This document shows positions 12,601-24,025 of a stretch of 64,000 nucleotides of DNA, piece after piece; the stretch's first letter is position 1; every line of letters starts with the position of its first letter. The notes below the pieces were generated by a model. It saw only the letters and a program-made list of their open reading frames with translations. It had not been told where the DNA came from and did not search any database. Source of the stretch: Argyresthia goedartella (taxonomy: Eukaryota; Arthropoda; Insecta; Lepidoptera; Argyresthiidae); NCBI GenBank assembly GCA_949825045.1, contig OX463816.1, positions 19,603,243-19,667,242 on the forward strand. Direction: 5' to 3'. The position numbers and the translations under genes are program-made.

Positions 12601-13140
12601 CTTAAGCAGTCTTAAATATCGCAGACAAGTAGATTGCATGCACGATAGAGGAAGACGCAAAACCGGTGAAAGATTTCGCCAAAAGCGTACATAATGAACA
12701 CATAGCTTGATAGGGTAATCATATAAAATATTTACTATGTAGTTGATAAGCAGGGAAGCCAACTCTAGAGGGTTTCGTGCAGATTCAGAGACTGTCTCTG
12801 TGACATTACAAAAATGTGCAGCAATTTAGAAAATATTTAGAGCAGTTTGTAAGCCTCGTCAGACCATTAACAAACCTTTAAAAAAAAAGTGTCGTGAACA
12901 TGGAATGAAGAACAACAACGGGCTTTTGACCAATTAAAATAAAAAATAATCTCTCGTCCTTTATTGGCACTATAAGACCCTAGGCTGAAAACTAATCTGC
13001 ATACTAATGCGAGCAAGTAGGGAGTTTGGAATTTTAACGCAGAAACATGAAAGACCTGTATCATATTTCAGCCGTCAGACTGCACCTGAAGAGCAACACC
13101 TTTCGTCATACGAATTGGAAAAACTGGCGGTTGGAAAGCT
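12601..13140. other. unassigned sequence
   Basis: I see no coding similarity or clear repeat. Weak reading frames here are unsupported. Confidence 0.3.
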
Positions 13141-13149
13141 GGAAAAACA

Positions 13150-13500
13150 ACACTCACGGTTTTGACTATCTTACGGTGACATATAGAGTCATTTTCGAAC
13201 AGATGGTGCGAAAAGTGTATTTTGGAGTATTTGGGGTTCCGACACGCCTTATTTTACTGATATATATTCTACGTTTACACGAAAGAGGAGGTACTTAAGA
13301 ATCGGGGAATCACGTACGGAATGTCATAGCAACTCCACGTGCCAATAGACAAGTGGAGCGCTATAATCGTACAATATTAGATGCTTTAAGATCCATGAAT
13401 CAGGGACGCAACAAATCCTTATGGGATGACAAAATTATGAGTTTCCAATGGGAGCTGAACAATACGTCAGACAAAGGAATAGCTAAACCCGATTAGAGAT
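13150..13500 (+). pseudogene. Ty3/gypsy integrase fragment
   Basis: The frames together give FGVFGVPTRLI, a degraded TD-x-YSTFTRKR block, then NVIATPRANRQVERYNRTIL and LNNTS. This is the second half of an integrase core of the 'ATPRANGQVERYNRT' type, holding the catalytic Glu in VERYN. At least two frame changes are needed. It lies downstream of the family I LTR remnant but in no proven relation to it. Confidence 0.7.
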
Positions 13501-13744
13501 ACTTTTCGGTTTGCGGTTGACAGGGAAAATTAATGTATTCTTTAGATGAAAGTTCGATTGAAGTGGAGATGGATTTATGTAAGTAAAAGCAAGATATGTG
13601 AGACTGCGACGACTCTATATACCGCGATTACCTTTTGATTTTCTATCTGACATTGACCCGAACATAGTACAGCATCGTGTAATTAAATCGCATGATATTT
13701 TAACTATAATTTCGGCTAAATCATCCATTATTAATTATAATTAT

Positions 13745-13969
13745 AAATTACAAATTCCAAATGTCTATATTACTGTACATATTTACATATACTTAGCAAT
13801 CGTCATTTTTTGCCACTTTTCTACATTGGACAACTGTGGGAGAAGAAGGGCGTAGAAACTCCCACAGATTGATTTTTAGATCTCTTTTAAAAATTGCTTT
13901 AATAAGTAGGAATAAATAATTACAAAACTATTAACAGCAAGGTCTGTGTTGAGCCAGATTAACCCCATA
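13745..13969 (-). mobile_element. CR1-like 3' end, heavily 5'-truncated
   Basis: About 225 bases match the 3' end of the 5.3-kb CR1 copy, including CCCACAG next to AACTCCCACAGAT and the GCCAGATTAACCCCAT segment that carries the ORF2 stop codon. Truncation lies right at the stop codon, so only the 3' untranslated region inserted. This is typical of incomplete reverse transcription. Confidence 0.75.
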
Positions 13970-13989
13970 CACCATAAAACCTATTATTT

Positions 13990-14580
13990 CTACAAGTAGA
14001 TATGTATATATCACTATCACACTTGATTTCTATACATTTATTTAGGCATCTAATTTAACACACATCAACTTCATTTACACTGGCCACCTGGTGACATGCG
14101 AAACATTGACACAAACTTTGGCATCTTGGATTTAGACAGAAATCCAGCGTCACAGGGCTTCCTATAGCATTATGCTGAGTCTGGGCCCTTTTTTTGCCGC
14201 GGCATGCGCACCTAGCAACGACGACACTCTTGACGCCCACTTTGTTATCGACTTTTTTATCCTGTGCATGTTTGCTGATACAGTAAATAAACGTTTATCT
14301 ATTCTACGATAAGAGAAGACGTGAGCAAGCACATAAGTAAAACACAGAAAGAACAAAGAGCAGGGTTTGATAAATCGCGATGTAAACCTAAAGGAGGCTC
14401 ATTGCTCACCCACCTTAAACGTGAACAATGTCTAGGAGAGGGTGGTAGGAGTCAAGTTTGTTCAGGGTGTCGGGAGATTGGCGGCGACGGTCACATGGGG
14501 AACACTTGTGGGTGTGGAACACTAGATCGACAATATTGTTGTCTCTGTTACCGACGCAATTAAATTGAAACAGGTTGTTC
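13990..14580. other. unassigned; two Cys-rich frames
   Basis: On the minus strand 14055-14240 encodes a Cys-rich peptide (CACRGKK ... CLNPRC ... CQCFACH). On the plus strand 14321-14563 encodes VCSGCREIGGDGHMG and CGCG. Both look like metal-binding spacing, but neither is recognisable and neither has splice or start support. Confidence 0.25.
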
Positions 14581-14730
14581 ATTGAAATAAACTCGACGAG
14601 GCGGAAGCCTAAAAGGGTACTTTCGTAGTTGGATGGGATGGGACAATGGGTAAGTGCTTAATGTCTCTGTTCCAATCTATGAAACTTGAATAAAGTTGCT
14701 TAGTATTGCGACTTCGTTGACGTAGTTAAC

Positions 14731-14793
14731 ATTCGGTTAATACGGTTAATTCGGTTAATTCGGTTAATTCGGTAAATTCGGTAAATTCGGTTA
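14731..14793 (+). repeat. 9-bp minisatellite (TTCGGTTAA)n
   Basis: About seven imperfect tandem units of TTCGGTTAA/TTCGGTAAA are visible. Confidence 0.9.
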
Positions 14794-15128
14794 AAAACAA
14801 TTTAATATTCGATGTCGTAGTAGTCATGATACCACGGAAAAAGGTTGAATAATAACAATGTTTGTGGCGCCACTGTCGTTAACATTTGTCAGAATTAAAT
14901 TAAAACCGAAGTCGATTTTAATATTTTTAAGCGCGATGTATCTCTATGCGATTGATGATCAGTGGAAATACGACGGCCGCCTAGCATATTATTATTGTGT
15001 GCTATAGATATGTAAATTGGGCTTTACAGTATAACAAGGGTAATAAAACTTCCATAAATTACCAATAGATGAAAGACGTGCATTAATTTTGCCATTTTTT
15101 TGCTTTTTCTACTATGTTTTATGTTTTT

Positions 15129-16030
15129 GAGTGTACCACAGTCGGGATTTTTTGTTTTTTTAATTAGGTATGTCATTTAATTCCTGCTTTTTAGTCCAAA
15201 ATTACGAAAAAACTGCAGATGTTTAGTTAAAAACTAAGTTGTATTATTCATAGTTTGTGCCAGATTAGTATATATTTCAGTTCTCGGTGTACTCTCACCT
15301 ATAGGGAACATGACCCTAGGTGGCGGATAGGGGGCTCGACGGGTTTTCTTTAGGATACCTCCCAGGGCGGGAGGAAAATAAAATACCTCCCGCGGACCAA
15401 CAGGCCCCCTGCCTAGGGTTATAGGTGAATACCTCAACGGTAGCAGCGGCGGAGAAGGCAGGCAATAGGACGGCAAAGGCAACGGATCTGGTATACCGCT
15501 AGGCACAAGTAAAGTTCAACTTGACAAGCGGCAGTTCCTGCAACAAAACCGGTTTTCCAGGTATCGACTTACTCTTTCCTGGGGTCAAGCTGGGGATTTC
15601 GAGAGAGGTTTAGATGCTGGGCAAGTCTGCGGTTCTTAACTGTGTCCCAGGTGATACAGCGCTTGTGGAGTACACAGTGGCTAATAATAAATTTCTAAAT
15701 ACTTAACCATTCTAAAACATTTGAAAAGATTATAAGGCCAATGATGTAGAGTATATATCGCCATTAAAACTTTGATACCCCACTCGAAGGATTTTTTAGC
15801 CCGTACATTAAAGCGCAAAAAATCGGCCATTTTGTTATTTACTTAAAATTTTACCTGCCCACACGTACCCAGTGACACTCGTGTTACCAAGATGAAACTT
15901 ATAACGTATATTTATTATTTATCAAAATCGATTGAGCCGTTGACTAGATACGGGCGGACACAGGAACAGTCATAAATGCAGGTCAAATTCATAACCCTCC
16001 TCTTTTGCACTTACCGGCAGTCGGGTAAAA
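15129..16030 (+). repeat. dispersed repeat R1, copy 1, split
   Basis: The segments 15129-15285 and 15735-16030 match the contiguous repeat at 17030-17400. Shared landmarks are the head 'GTACCACAGTCGGG', the block TTGTATTATTCATAG, the block GCATTAAAG-like near 15810, CCCAGTGACACTCG, and the end ATAACCCTCCT ... GTCGGGTAAAA. The two halves are separated by about 450 bases of unrelated, GC-richer DNA. Confidence 0.6.
15286..15734. other. GC-rich insert within repeat R1
   Basis: This stretch interrupts repeat copy 1. It has a minus-strand frame (15234-15506) rich in Pro and no recognised domain. CTCCCGCGG and GGCGGAGAAGG blocks give it a different base composition from the flanks. I could not identify terminal repeats or a target duplication. 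Confidence 0.4.
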
Positions 16031-16056
16031 TGAAAGCATTTATTTATTACCTTCCT

Positions 16057-16130
16057 GTAGATCTTTACAAAACTTATCTTTAGATAAGTTTTGTAAAGAT
16101 CTACATCTTTACAAAACTTATCTAAAGATG
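16057..16130. repeat. perfect hairpin with third partial arm
   Basis: The 23-base arms 16057-16079 and 16082-16104 are perfect inverted repeats (GTAGATCTTTACAAAAC...). A third, partial copy in the first orientation follows at 16105-16129. It could extrude as a cruciform; no gene is associated. Confidence 0.9.
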
Positions 16131-16204
16131 TTTTCTTTGTGCTGAGATTATTACTATCTAAGGTTTACAAGGAAATATTGTTATACACTATAACTTTTTT
16201 CTAC

Positions 16205-16635
16205 ACGTATCATAAACCCTCTTTACTGCGTCTAAAAACCAAACGATAAGACCAGCATAATGTAAAACTATTTGGTAAAAACTCATTTCTTATCTGATAT
16301 TTTTTACATTATGACCATAATGTACAAATATTTCTCAAATTGTGACATTCAAATTTCGAACGCCGACGCCCGCCTGCGTGCCGCCCCTAGTTTTTCTGTG
16401 AAGTTGGTACTACAGAACAAGCTAAACAACTGGAGAGCAATGATCAATGCCACAATGCCGGTCGAACATGCGGTTCCTGAAACCATCAAAGAGAGCTTAT
16501 GATATGTGTGTAGATAAACTAGTGTATGTAACTGTACATAATTAGGCATTAAAACTCTTGAGTGATATTATTATGAACACTCTCGAGTATTAATGCCTTC
16601 CATTATGTAGCAGTTACATAAACTACTATTATATG
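16205..16635 (+). repeat. MITE-like foldback repeat M1, copy 1
   Basis: The sequence begins CACGTATCATAAACCCTC (about 16205) and ends near 16505 with the inverse, AGAGCTTATGATATGTGTG, so it has inverted ends. A second foldback follows: TTAGGCATTAAAACTC against GAGTATTAATGCCTTCC. A copy in the opposite orientation lies at 20838-21262. It has no coding capacity; the 76-codon frame inside is incidental. It is likely a non-autonomous DNA element, family unknown. Confidence 0.6.
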
Positions 16636-17029
16636 TAATTAAAATTATTAAAGCAATAATGAAATTGAAAAATAAATTTTGTAATAGAGATCCTCTTTAT
16701 TCACCCACAACTTTCCAGTGAGAAACCAATTGTGAGTGATCCAGTGGTGATCCATGATGAGTGAAACCAGATGGTGAATCGATCGATTGACCACTGCGGC
16801 GGCCTATTAGTCCGACACGGTACCGTAAATCTTCCACTAGGAACGAACAAGCCATTTTAACGAATTCTCGCCCGGCCTCGGAATAATTAGGACTGGAAAC
16901 TCCATCTGGATGAAATACTTACTTAATATAAAAGCGGAACCTACCGCATTAGATTTAACTGACCCCGCCTGAATTTAAATTGAAGTGAATTTGACACTTT
17001 ACGATAATAATTTTATCAACTCTCAATTT
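16636..17029. other. unassigned sequence
   Basis: AT-rich at first, then moderately GC-rich. I see nothing recognisable. Confidence 0.3.
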
Positions 17030-17400
17030 TAGTGTTCCACAGTCGGGTTTTTAGTGTTTTTAATAACGTCAATTAATTATTGCTTTTTAGTAAAATCTTT
17101 AAATCTTAATTTAATACTAAACTATATTATTCACAGCTTTTGCAAGATTAGTAAATATTTCCGTACTCGTTTTTTAAAGTCCTTTATTTTAATACCCTAC
17201 ATTACATATTCGGGTCTCGAAAAATGTTTTTTATGCGTATTAAAGTGCGGGACTTTAATGCGCATAAAATCTGCCACTATCCTTTTTATTTTTATTATGC
17301 CCAGTGACACTCGCGCCATCAAGACATATCTGATCAAATTCGGTTGAGTAGGTCAAACCCATAACCCTCCTATTTTTCGCTTCGCTTCAGTCGGGTAAAA
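17030..17400 (+). repeat. dispersed repeat R1, copy 2, contiguous
   Basis: The uninterrupted copy of the repeat at 15129-16030, from GTTCCACAGTCGGG to TTCAGTCGGGTAAAA. An inner CGCATTAAAG / CTTTAATGCGC hairpin (about 17235-17265) is clearer here than in copy 1. Confidence 0.6.
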
Positions 17401-17523
17401 TATGTCAATTGTCGTGGGGGATGAGGTTCACATACCTGCTTACTACAGAGGTAACAAGTGGATTTATAAAAACAATAAAGCAACTTCATTTTCTTTCAAT
17501 AACACAAACAAACTAAATAGAGA

Positions 17524-17737
17524 AATAAAGTAGCCGCGCCAATTACTTTAAAAACTAAATTTTGCGATCTAAAATCCAACCTGAACCTATGTCTCTCCCA
17601 TAACTGAGACGACTCTAACGACACCTCATTTATCCATTAAGCCGTTTGGGCTGTAGCGCGTGCCATACAAACATACAGACATGAATATATACATACGCTC
17701 GAAAAACATTACCCTCTTTCAAGTGCAGTCGAGTAAA
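17524..17737 (+). repeat. dispersed repeat R2, copy (AGTAGCCGCGCCAAT...)
   Basis: Shares AGTAGCCG.(C)CAAT..CTTT, ATTTTGCGATCTAAAATCC and CGACACCTCATT with 19809-19965, and its head with 5055-5120. It ends ...ATTACCCTC and GTCGAGTAAAA, like repeat R1. No coding frame. Confidence 0.55.
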
Positions 17738-19046
17738 AATTTTACTTTCATAGCGAAAAAAGATATAACTTAGTAGCCTAGGCAGATTCGTGGTTTTAAG
17801 CGCACAGTGGCGTCGTCATTCTAAAACCTCCGTGCGCCGAGCCGCCCGCCCCACCACTGCCGCCGCCGCCATATCACTGTGCGCGGAAAAATTGAATTAG
17901 ATTGCGAATCGAAATAAGGAATTTCGTTTGGTGATTGATTTGATAGGAGTTGGATATAGTAAATTGCATTTACATGGACCGAATCATATAATACCTTAAA
18001 GATTGCGTATATTAAAGTACCTAAACTTCTTCTTTCTTATTTCTTTACCTAACTAAGAGGCAAAAGAAAATAAATAAAATTGATTCAGACAATATTCCGA
18101 TCACACACTTTTAAAGTCTTTAACTCGTTCCTCCTCCAACATCCTCCCTCGGTATTACTCGGTATACTTTTAATTAATTATTTTCTGTCCTTCAGATATT
18201 ACATAGATAAATATTTTCCCCTATTCGTACCGTCAGAAAGGGACAAACATGAGGTAATTTATATTTCGTTCATGTCGTCTGGAGTCGGAGGATACCAAAT
18301 AATAATATCTCATCAGAACAACGAGCCAGACACAACACAATCTAATTAGACGGGCTTACATGTACAATCGTAATACGACTTAAATTGCGTTATGAAATTA
18401 CTAGGGGAACGTAAGTGATACTCGAAGTTATCAAGACATTGCTCTTAACTTTTGTACAATTGGAGTCTTTACAAAGTGCTCATATCGAACAGGGTTGAAG
18501 AGGATAAAATTTTATCGAAAAATACGATATCAAAAAATCCCTCTCCTCTCTATATTTTATAGTCAGTTTAATATATTTTTCATTTTCTATGTACAAACGG
18601 CAAAAACATATATTACTTCGAGATGGAAGGGTCGCTTTTGTCGGGTTCAAATTAATTGAATAGTGATAATGCAGGACATGCGGTACTGCCAGTATCAAAC
18701 AGTCACTAAAAAGTTTAAACTGTAAATTTAAATTAAGCTTTTTGAACAATTACAAAAACCTCAGATTTTCAAAAAATTGGTACATTAAACAAAATACATG
18801 GGTCGGGCCATACGTTTTGGTACATAGCTCAAACTTCGAATTTAGAACGCGAACCAAAACAAAAAGTTATGGGCGTTCGAAATACGAATATTTTAAGAAA
18901 GTAAATTCAGATGTTTTCTATAATTTTCTAGATTTTCAAAGAAGGAGTGGACGTGAAAAGACGATAGATTTAGGGTAATTGCATTGCATCGCTGCGGTCA
19001 CGCGACAACTGAGATTTTTTAACTGCTGAAAAAAAAAATAACATTG
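17738..19046. other. unassigned sequence
   Basis: No recognised gene. Frames at 18080-18349, 18480-18749 and 18742-18978 show no domain. A GCCGCCGCC run lies near 17860. Confidence 0.3.
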
Positions 19047-19288
19047 ACGTTCGTTTATAGTACTATCAAACGAATCAGGGAAGATTTGAGATTAGAAGAT
19101 AAGCAGAGGAGCGGTCGTCCTCTTACAATGAAGCAGTAAAGGCGCGAATACAAAGAAATCCCGTTCGGCAGCAAAAACTGTTGACTCTCCGGATGAGGTT
19201 CAGTAGTACAACAGTTAAAAGGGTATTGAATGAAGACTTTGTACTACAAGATTACCGGAAAAAGACTGCACATTTGCTTAAGATTTTA
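19047..19288 (+). pseudogene. Tc1/mariner-type transposase, HTH region remnant
   Basis: The first frame reads STIKRIRE...RSGRPLT. After a short indel near 19135 the next reads AVKARIQRNPVRQQKLL, then TTVKRVLNEDF and YRKKTAHLLK. This is the paired helix-turn-helix DNA-binding half with the GRPxT linker of IS630/Tc1/mariner transposases, which bind the terminal repeats. The catalytic DDE/D domain is not seen downstream, so only the N-terminal third survives. It is an old fragment. Confidence 0.7.
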
Positions 19289-19687
19289 TGTACTCAGCCT
19301 CTCCCCAACCCAACCCCATTTTGAGGCATCGCGATTTTGAACATTCAAATTCAAAACCTATAGTGGGAAAATGACTGCAAGCGCAATCATGGGTCGTTGA
19401 GGGGTTAAACAAACTAATGTGATTCTCCATTTGCAATATCCATCGTCATGTGATTAATATTCTCGTTAGATACCTACAACATCGGTACTATGTGGTGACA
19501 GCTAGATTAGTTTGGGTAGGTAGGCAGGTATACGTCATCTCACGTCAAAAGTCAACGAATTATAACGGTACACATGGTAGGTGTACATAGACATATTTTA
19601 TGTAGGCGAAAGAGTAATGTAAGTACTACCTAGGTATGAAATGGTTTTTTCACGCTACGGCTCGTAAATGTGCCAATTCCATAAATG

Positions 19688-19808
19688 TATTGACGATGGG
19701 GCTTTCCCAGACCCCATGAAACAAAGTAAACTGATTGATACCTCTGTTCAAGTTGGGAGACAAGGGCATATAAGGGTGACCCTTCAGACCAATATCTGTT
19801 CTTCCAGT
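19688..19808 (+). pseudogene. CR1-like RT fragment
   Basis: About 120 bases encode a degraded version of the block DGAFPD..K.SKLIP ... RPISVLP seen antisense at 6840-6940. It ends abruptly where repeat R2 begins. It is an internal LINE fragment with no 3' end, so it arose by deletion or a later insertion. Confidence 0.7.
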
Positions 19809-19965
19809 ATAGTAGCCGAACCAATAACGTTGTAAGTTACATTTTGCGGTCTTAAACCCAACCTATAATTGACTTCTCACTAAAATTATACAGCCAGTTA
19901 CTCTCACGGTCTTTACAAATGCAACGACACCTCATTAGGTAAAATCCGCTTGCTCTTTGGACTAT
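19809..19965 (+). repeat. dispersed repeat R2, copy
   Basis: Starts AGTAGCCGAACCAATAACG and follows the 17524 copy through ACATTTTGCGGTCTTAAACC to CGACACCTCATT. It directly abuts the CR1 RT fragment. Confidence 0.55.
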
Positions 19966-20310
19966 AGTGTTTTTTTTTTAGTAAAAAATGATCCCCATCA
20001 TTTTGAAAATATCCAAAAACTGAATTAACAAAAAAATACTATTTAGTTATCAAACCCGCTCACAAAAAATCACGAGAATCAGTTAAGAAATGCGGCCTAT
20101 AGAGGATGTCATCCGGATATTCGAAAGCATTTTTGCCCAATCCTGAAACCGAGATGCTCGCTCGCTTCACTCGCTCGGTCAAAAATATTTGAAAAGATTA
20201 TTCTCCATCTATGTTGATCCATTGGAATTCTGTACAATTGTAGATCCATCTCTCTTCGAATTAAAAGACTGTAAATGGTGCCCTTTTCACAAACTTGACC
20301 TAATTTGAGA
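19966..20310. other. unassigned sequence
   Basis: AT-rich; a GCTCGCTCGCTTCACTCGCT run occurs at about 20155. Nothing else is recognised. Confidence 0.3.
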
Positions 20311-20505
20311 CGACCTCTGTGGCGCAGCGGTTGTGGTTCTGCCTACCATGTGAGAAGTCCCGGGTTCGATCCCCTGCTGAAAAAAATCCTAGATATTGGA
20401 TATTTATATGTGTGTGACGTCGCTTTTTCTGGTTCCTACGATACAGGGTATCCTTGTATGGGCCAGAAGCAATCTATATGCCTGTATGTAAACGTTTGTT
20501 AAAGA
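20311..20505 (+). mobile_element. tRNA-derived SINE, family S1
   Basis: The head has RNA polymerase III internal promoter boxes: A box TGGCGCAGCGG at 20320-20330 and B box GGTTCGATCCC at 20363-20373. The body carries GATACAGGGTATCC and an AGAAGCAA tail segment. Other copies lie at 35757-35925 (minus), 61291-61515 (plus) and 62345-62590 (minus). It is not a tRNA gene: the sequence continues into a SINE body and does not fold as a full cloverleaf. Confidence 0.8.
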
Positions 20506-20837
20506 TAAATTGTGCGCTTGCGTTTAACCAGCTGAAAGGGTTGTGCAGTGTAATGATTCCGATAATCAGTATTACCGATTGTTTCCTTGCAACCTGCATA
20601 GAATTTGCGTAGATACGATTTAACCTAGGCATGGAGGTACCTATTTAGTGAATCCAATCAACCCAGAAAGTACATACTTACCTACCTGTACAGTCTTTGA
20701 CTTAGGTTTGTATATTAATTAATTTTGCCATCTGCCACGTGGCAGAACCATAATAAACATCAAATAAGCAAACAATGTTTTTTTCTGGCCTATAAGTGAA
20801 GAGGCCAGAAATTTTATTCTTGGCCTTATTATTTATT
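20506..20837. other. unassigned sequence
   Basis: Nothing recognised. A CTGGCCTATAAG...GAGGCCAG inverted pair lies at about 20785-20815. Confidence 0.3.
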
Positions 20838-21262
20838 AGTAGTTTATGTGACTGCTACATAATGGAGGGCATTAATACTCGAGAGTGGGTTTATGAAACG
20901 AGCCGAAGGCGAGTTTCATAATAATATCAGTCGAGAGTTTTAATGCCTAATTATGTACAGTTATATACACTAGTTTATCTACACACATATCATAAGCTCT
21001 CTTTGATGTGTTCAGGAACCGCATGTTTGACCGGCATTGTGGCTCTGCAGTTGTTTAGCTTGTTCTGTAGGACCAGATTCGGGCGTCGGCGTTCGAAATT
21101 TGAATGTCATAATGTGTAGAAAAAATACACATAATGGTCATAATGTGTAATTTTTCAGATAAGAAATGAGTTTTTACCAAGTAGTTTAACATTATGCTGA
21201 TCGTAACGTGCGGTTTTTGTACGCAGTAAAGAGGGTTTATGATACGTGTGTAGATAAAATAA
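20838..21262 (-). repeat. MITE-like foldback repeat M1, copy 2
   Basis: This is the reverse-oriented copy of 16205-16635. Shared marks are CATAATGGAGGGCATTAATAC, CTACACACATATCATAAGC, GAACCGCATG, GCGTCGGCGTTCG and, at the far end, GAGGGTTTATGATACG. It has a longer inner loop around GAGCCGAAGGCGAG, which copy 1 lacks. Confidence 0.6.
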
Positions 21263-21294
21263 TTTATATTGTAATCATTATGTTAGTTATACAC

Positions 21295-21460
21295 AACCAA
21301 TTTTTAAAAGCGATCTGAAAACCGATCTGTGGGGGTTTCTTTACCATTCTTCACCCACAGTGGTTTAATGTAGAGAAGAGGCATAAAATGACGTTTGAGG
21401 CATAAAACTATATGCAAATATATACAGTTATATATAGACTGGGTTTTGATTTGATTTTGA
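21295..21460 (+). mobile_element. CR1-like 3' end fragment
   Basis: The segment contains CCGATCTGTGGGGG, TTCACCCACAGTGG, TGTAGAGAAGAGGC and a tail near TTTGATTTGATTTT, the usual 3' untranslated landmarks of the CR1 copies here. Confidence 0.65.
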
Positions 21461-21489
21461 AGATTTCCTCGCGATATTTCACATCACCG

Positions 21490-21560
21490 TTAGAACGTCC
21501 GAATAATGTCCTTAAGGTAAATGACTCATCTCATTGATAAATAGTCAGCACCGGAATTCG
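21490..21560 (+). repeat. fragment of repeat R3
   Basis: CGTCCGAATAATGTCCTTAA through CTCATTGATAAATAGTCAGC matches 29390-29450 within a longer copy of the repeat. Only this part is recognisable. Confidence 0.5.
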
Positions 21561-21829
21561 ATATGTTACTATACGAGAGAAATAATTAATTCAGAATTAT
21601 ATATCTATACAGGATTATAGAACTCATAATTGATGAACTCTGTAGTATTGTAGTCAAGGCTGTGCTTCCTAAGTGATAGGACCTGGTTTCAAATCCTGGC
21701 TGGGAATTATTAAAAAAAACCCCAAGTTTCCATTGAAATATGATTTTTTCAAATATAGAGATTAAATAAATTGTATGTCTTCATAACATATATTATTTCG
21801 GGATTTCGTATGTGTCTCTTTTATGAATT

Positions 21830-22195
21830 ACTAGCTGGCGCCCGCCACGTTATCTGCATGTACCTAGGAATTATCATTAACCCAGAAAACATTACCCTTC
21901 TTCTGATGCATTTGGATAAAAAGTATTCTATATGTCAATCTAGCTCTTAAACTATATGTGAATTAAATTTCATTTAAGTAGGTTTAGCCGTTTTAGCGTG
22001 ATTGATGCACAAACATTCAAACATCTTAACATAAATTTAACATTTAGAATATTACTAGCTTATGCCCACAACGTTATCTGCGTGTTCCTAGGAAGTATCA
22101 TTTACCGAGATAACATTACCCTCCTTCTGGTGCAGTCGGATAAAAAATATCCTTTATATTAATCAAGCTCATAAACTATCTCTGTGCTAAATTTA
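21830..22195 (+). repeat. two adjacent copies of the 'tagct-GCCCGC' repeat
   Basis: Copy one starts TAGCTGGCGCCCGCCACG at about 21832; copy two starts TAGCTTATGCCCACAACG near 22056. Each continues with GTTATCTGCRTGT.CCTAGGAA, an ACATTACCCT block and a GATAAAAA end. This start is a familiar lepidopteran dispersed repeat. A minus-strand stub of the same start lies at 60910-60945. Confidence 0.6.
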
Positions 22196-23609
22196 TAATA
22201 TTAGTTGGATATCGCTTCAAATATGGGAATTTGACAATACTCTTCACCTTATGTTCCATTTCTTCTGGTGTATATGCCATGCAAAGTCATGATAATTAAG
22301 TATGTAAGTAGATATCAGAAAGAAGCATATTTCGAAGCCAGCCGACCTTGAAATACCCGTAGCTATCCCATTCCATAGCCTACAAGCGCGCGCGACGTTG
22401 CCGCGTTGCACTAGGTATAACACGAACTAGTCATTGTGGATCCAGCGTTGGAGGATCAACATTGATTTCCGATATGGGGCGTGTACATATATGGTTAAAC
22501 AGCGGATGTGCTAATGACGGTTAATTTTTTTTTGACCGATCCAGCGTTGCCATGCTGTTAATAACTTTGGGTCAAAGTATATCTGTTTACTTGGTTAGGA
22601 ACCGAATGTACACCCGAAATAGGGGGTTCCAAATTTATTCTAGGTTCATACTGGATCAACCATTACACAAATGAGATCAATATATGTATATATTGATCCC
22701 TATTTCCCTTTGTCATGGCATCACGCGTGATCGGCTGGACCGACTTCGCTAATTCTTTTTTTGTTGTGTTTGCTATTGCCAGGAAAAGGTTCTTTTGAAA
22801 ACAAAAATTTAGAAAATTGGGCTGAAAATTAGAAAAGGACATCAGCAGCTTACGATTACGAATACGATATTACGATTTTCTCGAGAGAATTTGAGAATAG
22901 TTTTATTTGATTGATGTTATATTCTTGAGGTTGATCCTGTAAGATATTTTGTGGATAGAGGCCATTTTTTCAAGTCACATTTATTTTTGTTGTTTATGTA
23001 TTTTGAGGTTATGTATGTATACTTTATGCTTTTTTATTTCAAATATTTAAATTAGTTTTCGTAAATCAGGTGAGCTGTCTTCCCCTTACCGTTGGAAAAT
23101 CATTTACGGGTCACCCTGTATAATGAAGCATTTTCGAGTAGGTGATGTAAAAAAATATATGAACGCAATTAAAATGCAAGTATTGAAATGCCTGAAGCAT
23201 ATCGTCGTTTCCTTTAACGAGGCTGAATTTCTGACAATCTGGAACATAAAACGGGCAAGCGACTGAAATAGCTGATTGCTATTTTACATAAAATGGAATA
23301 TAAGTTTCGTCGGTATAAGCTGGATAGAAAGATTTTCTGGTGCCAAAACGTTATGCCCGTACCTAGGTAGACCCGAGCAATAAATCTTGGAATAGTTCGA
23401 ATATGTTAACTTGAAGAAAATCTTTTGAGTTATTTATTTGCGTAGCCCTTGGGATCGTCAAACAGTGAACTTTTATGTTTCAGAGGTTTGAAGACTGGGA
23501 TTCTGCCTAAAAAAGAAAACATGCAGGCGGTCACATTGAAACTTATATCTTACTTAAATAGGCATTTAAATAAAGCGATGGAGGACACTTATAAAAATAA
23601 ATAAAGGAA
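22196..23609. other. unassigned sequence
   Basis: No coding frame of interest. A GCGCGCGCGACG block occurs at ~22388. Two copies of GATCCAGCGTTG lie at about 22440 and 22543. Confidence 0.3.
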
Positions 23610-23627
23610 TTAAAAATAACCTTTCGA

Positions 23628-23803
23628 CGATGTATGTGACGTGTCTAACTCCGTGTTGAAAAGTTCATTGTGAATTCTCAACCCGTACCACATATGGTCC
23701 GCCACTAATAAAGCTCCAGTAACTTTTGTTACACCATCCAATCTTATTCTGTAGTGTCGAAACTTGTGGTTTGAGCCGGAGACTATCAAACAGGGAGCCT
23801 CGA
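23628..23803 (-). CDS. candidate host exon, unidentified
   Basis: On the minus strand an open stretch of about 58 codons contains IEAPCLIVSGSNHKFRHYR and VADHMWYGLRIHNE. It is preceded by a pyrimidine-rich run ending in AAG (a plausible weak acceptor) and followed by AAAG|GTTATT (a plausible donor). Amino-acid use looks like a real protein and unlike the LINEs. I do not recognise the family. It could equally be chance or an unknown element. A second frame of similar quality lies upstream at 24026-24238. Confidence 0.3.
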
Positions 23804-24025
23804 TCTTGGTAAAACAAAACAAGCGAAAGTAAGCTCTATATTTGTATTTGCAAATGATAATTTAACACGGTAGAAGTGAAGATTTTTACCAAAATATTTT
23901 ATATACCAAGGTCATTTTCATCTAAGTACAAGTGCACAAAAGTTCAAAGAGGCCTTTACAACAGTAGGTATAACTAATGTCAAAGCTCTCCACTTCAGTG
24001 TAGGTTTCTAATTAACATGATGGAG

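Noticed and set aside
14321..14563. Cys-rich 80-codon frame as a zinc-finger gene
   Set aside because: The spacing is irregular, there is no recognised family, and there is no splice or homology support.
20311..20385. tRNA gene from A and B boxes
   Set aside because: The boxes belong to SINE heads repeated at four places, the sequence continues into a SINE body, and no complete cloverleaf with acceptor pairing is visible.
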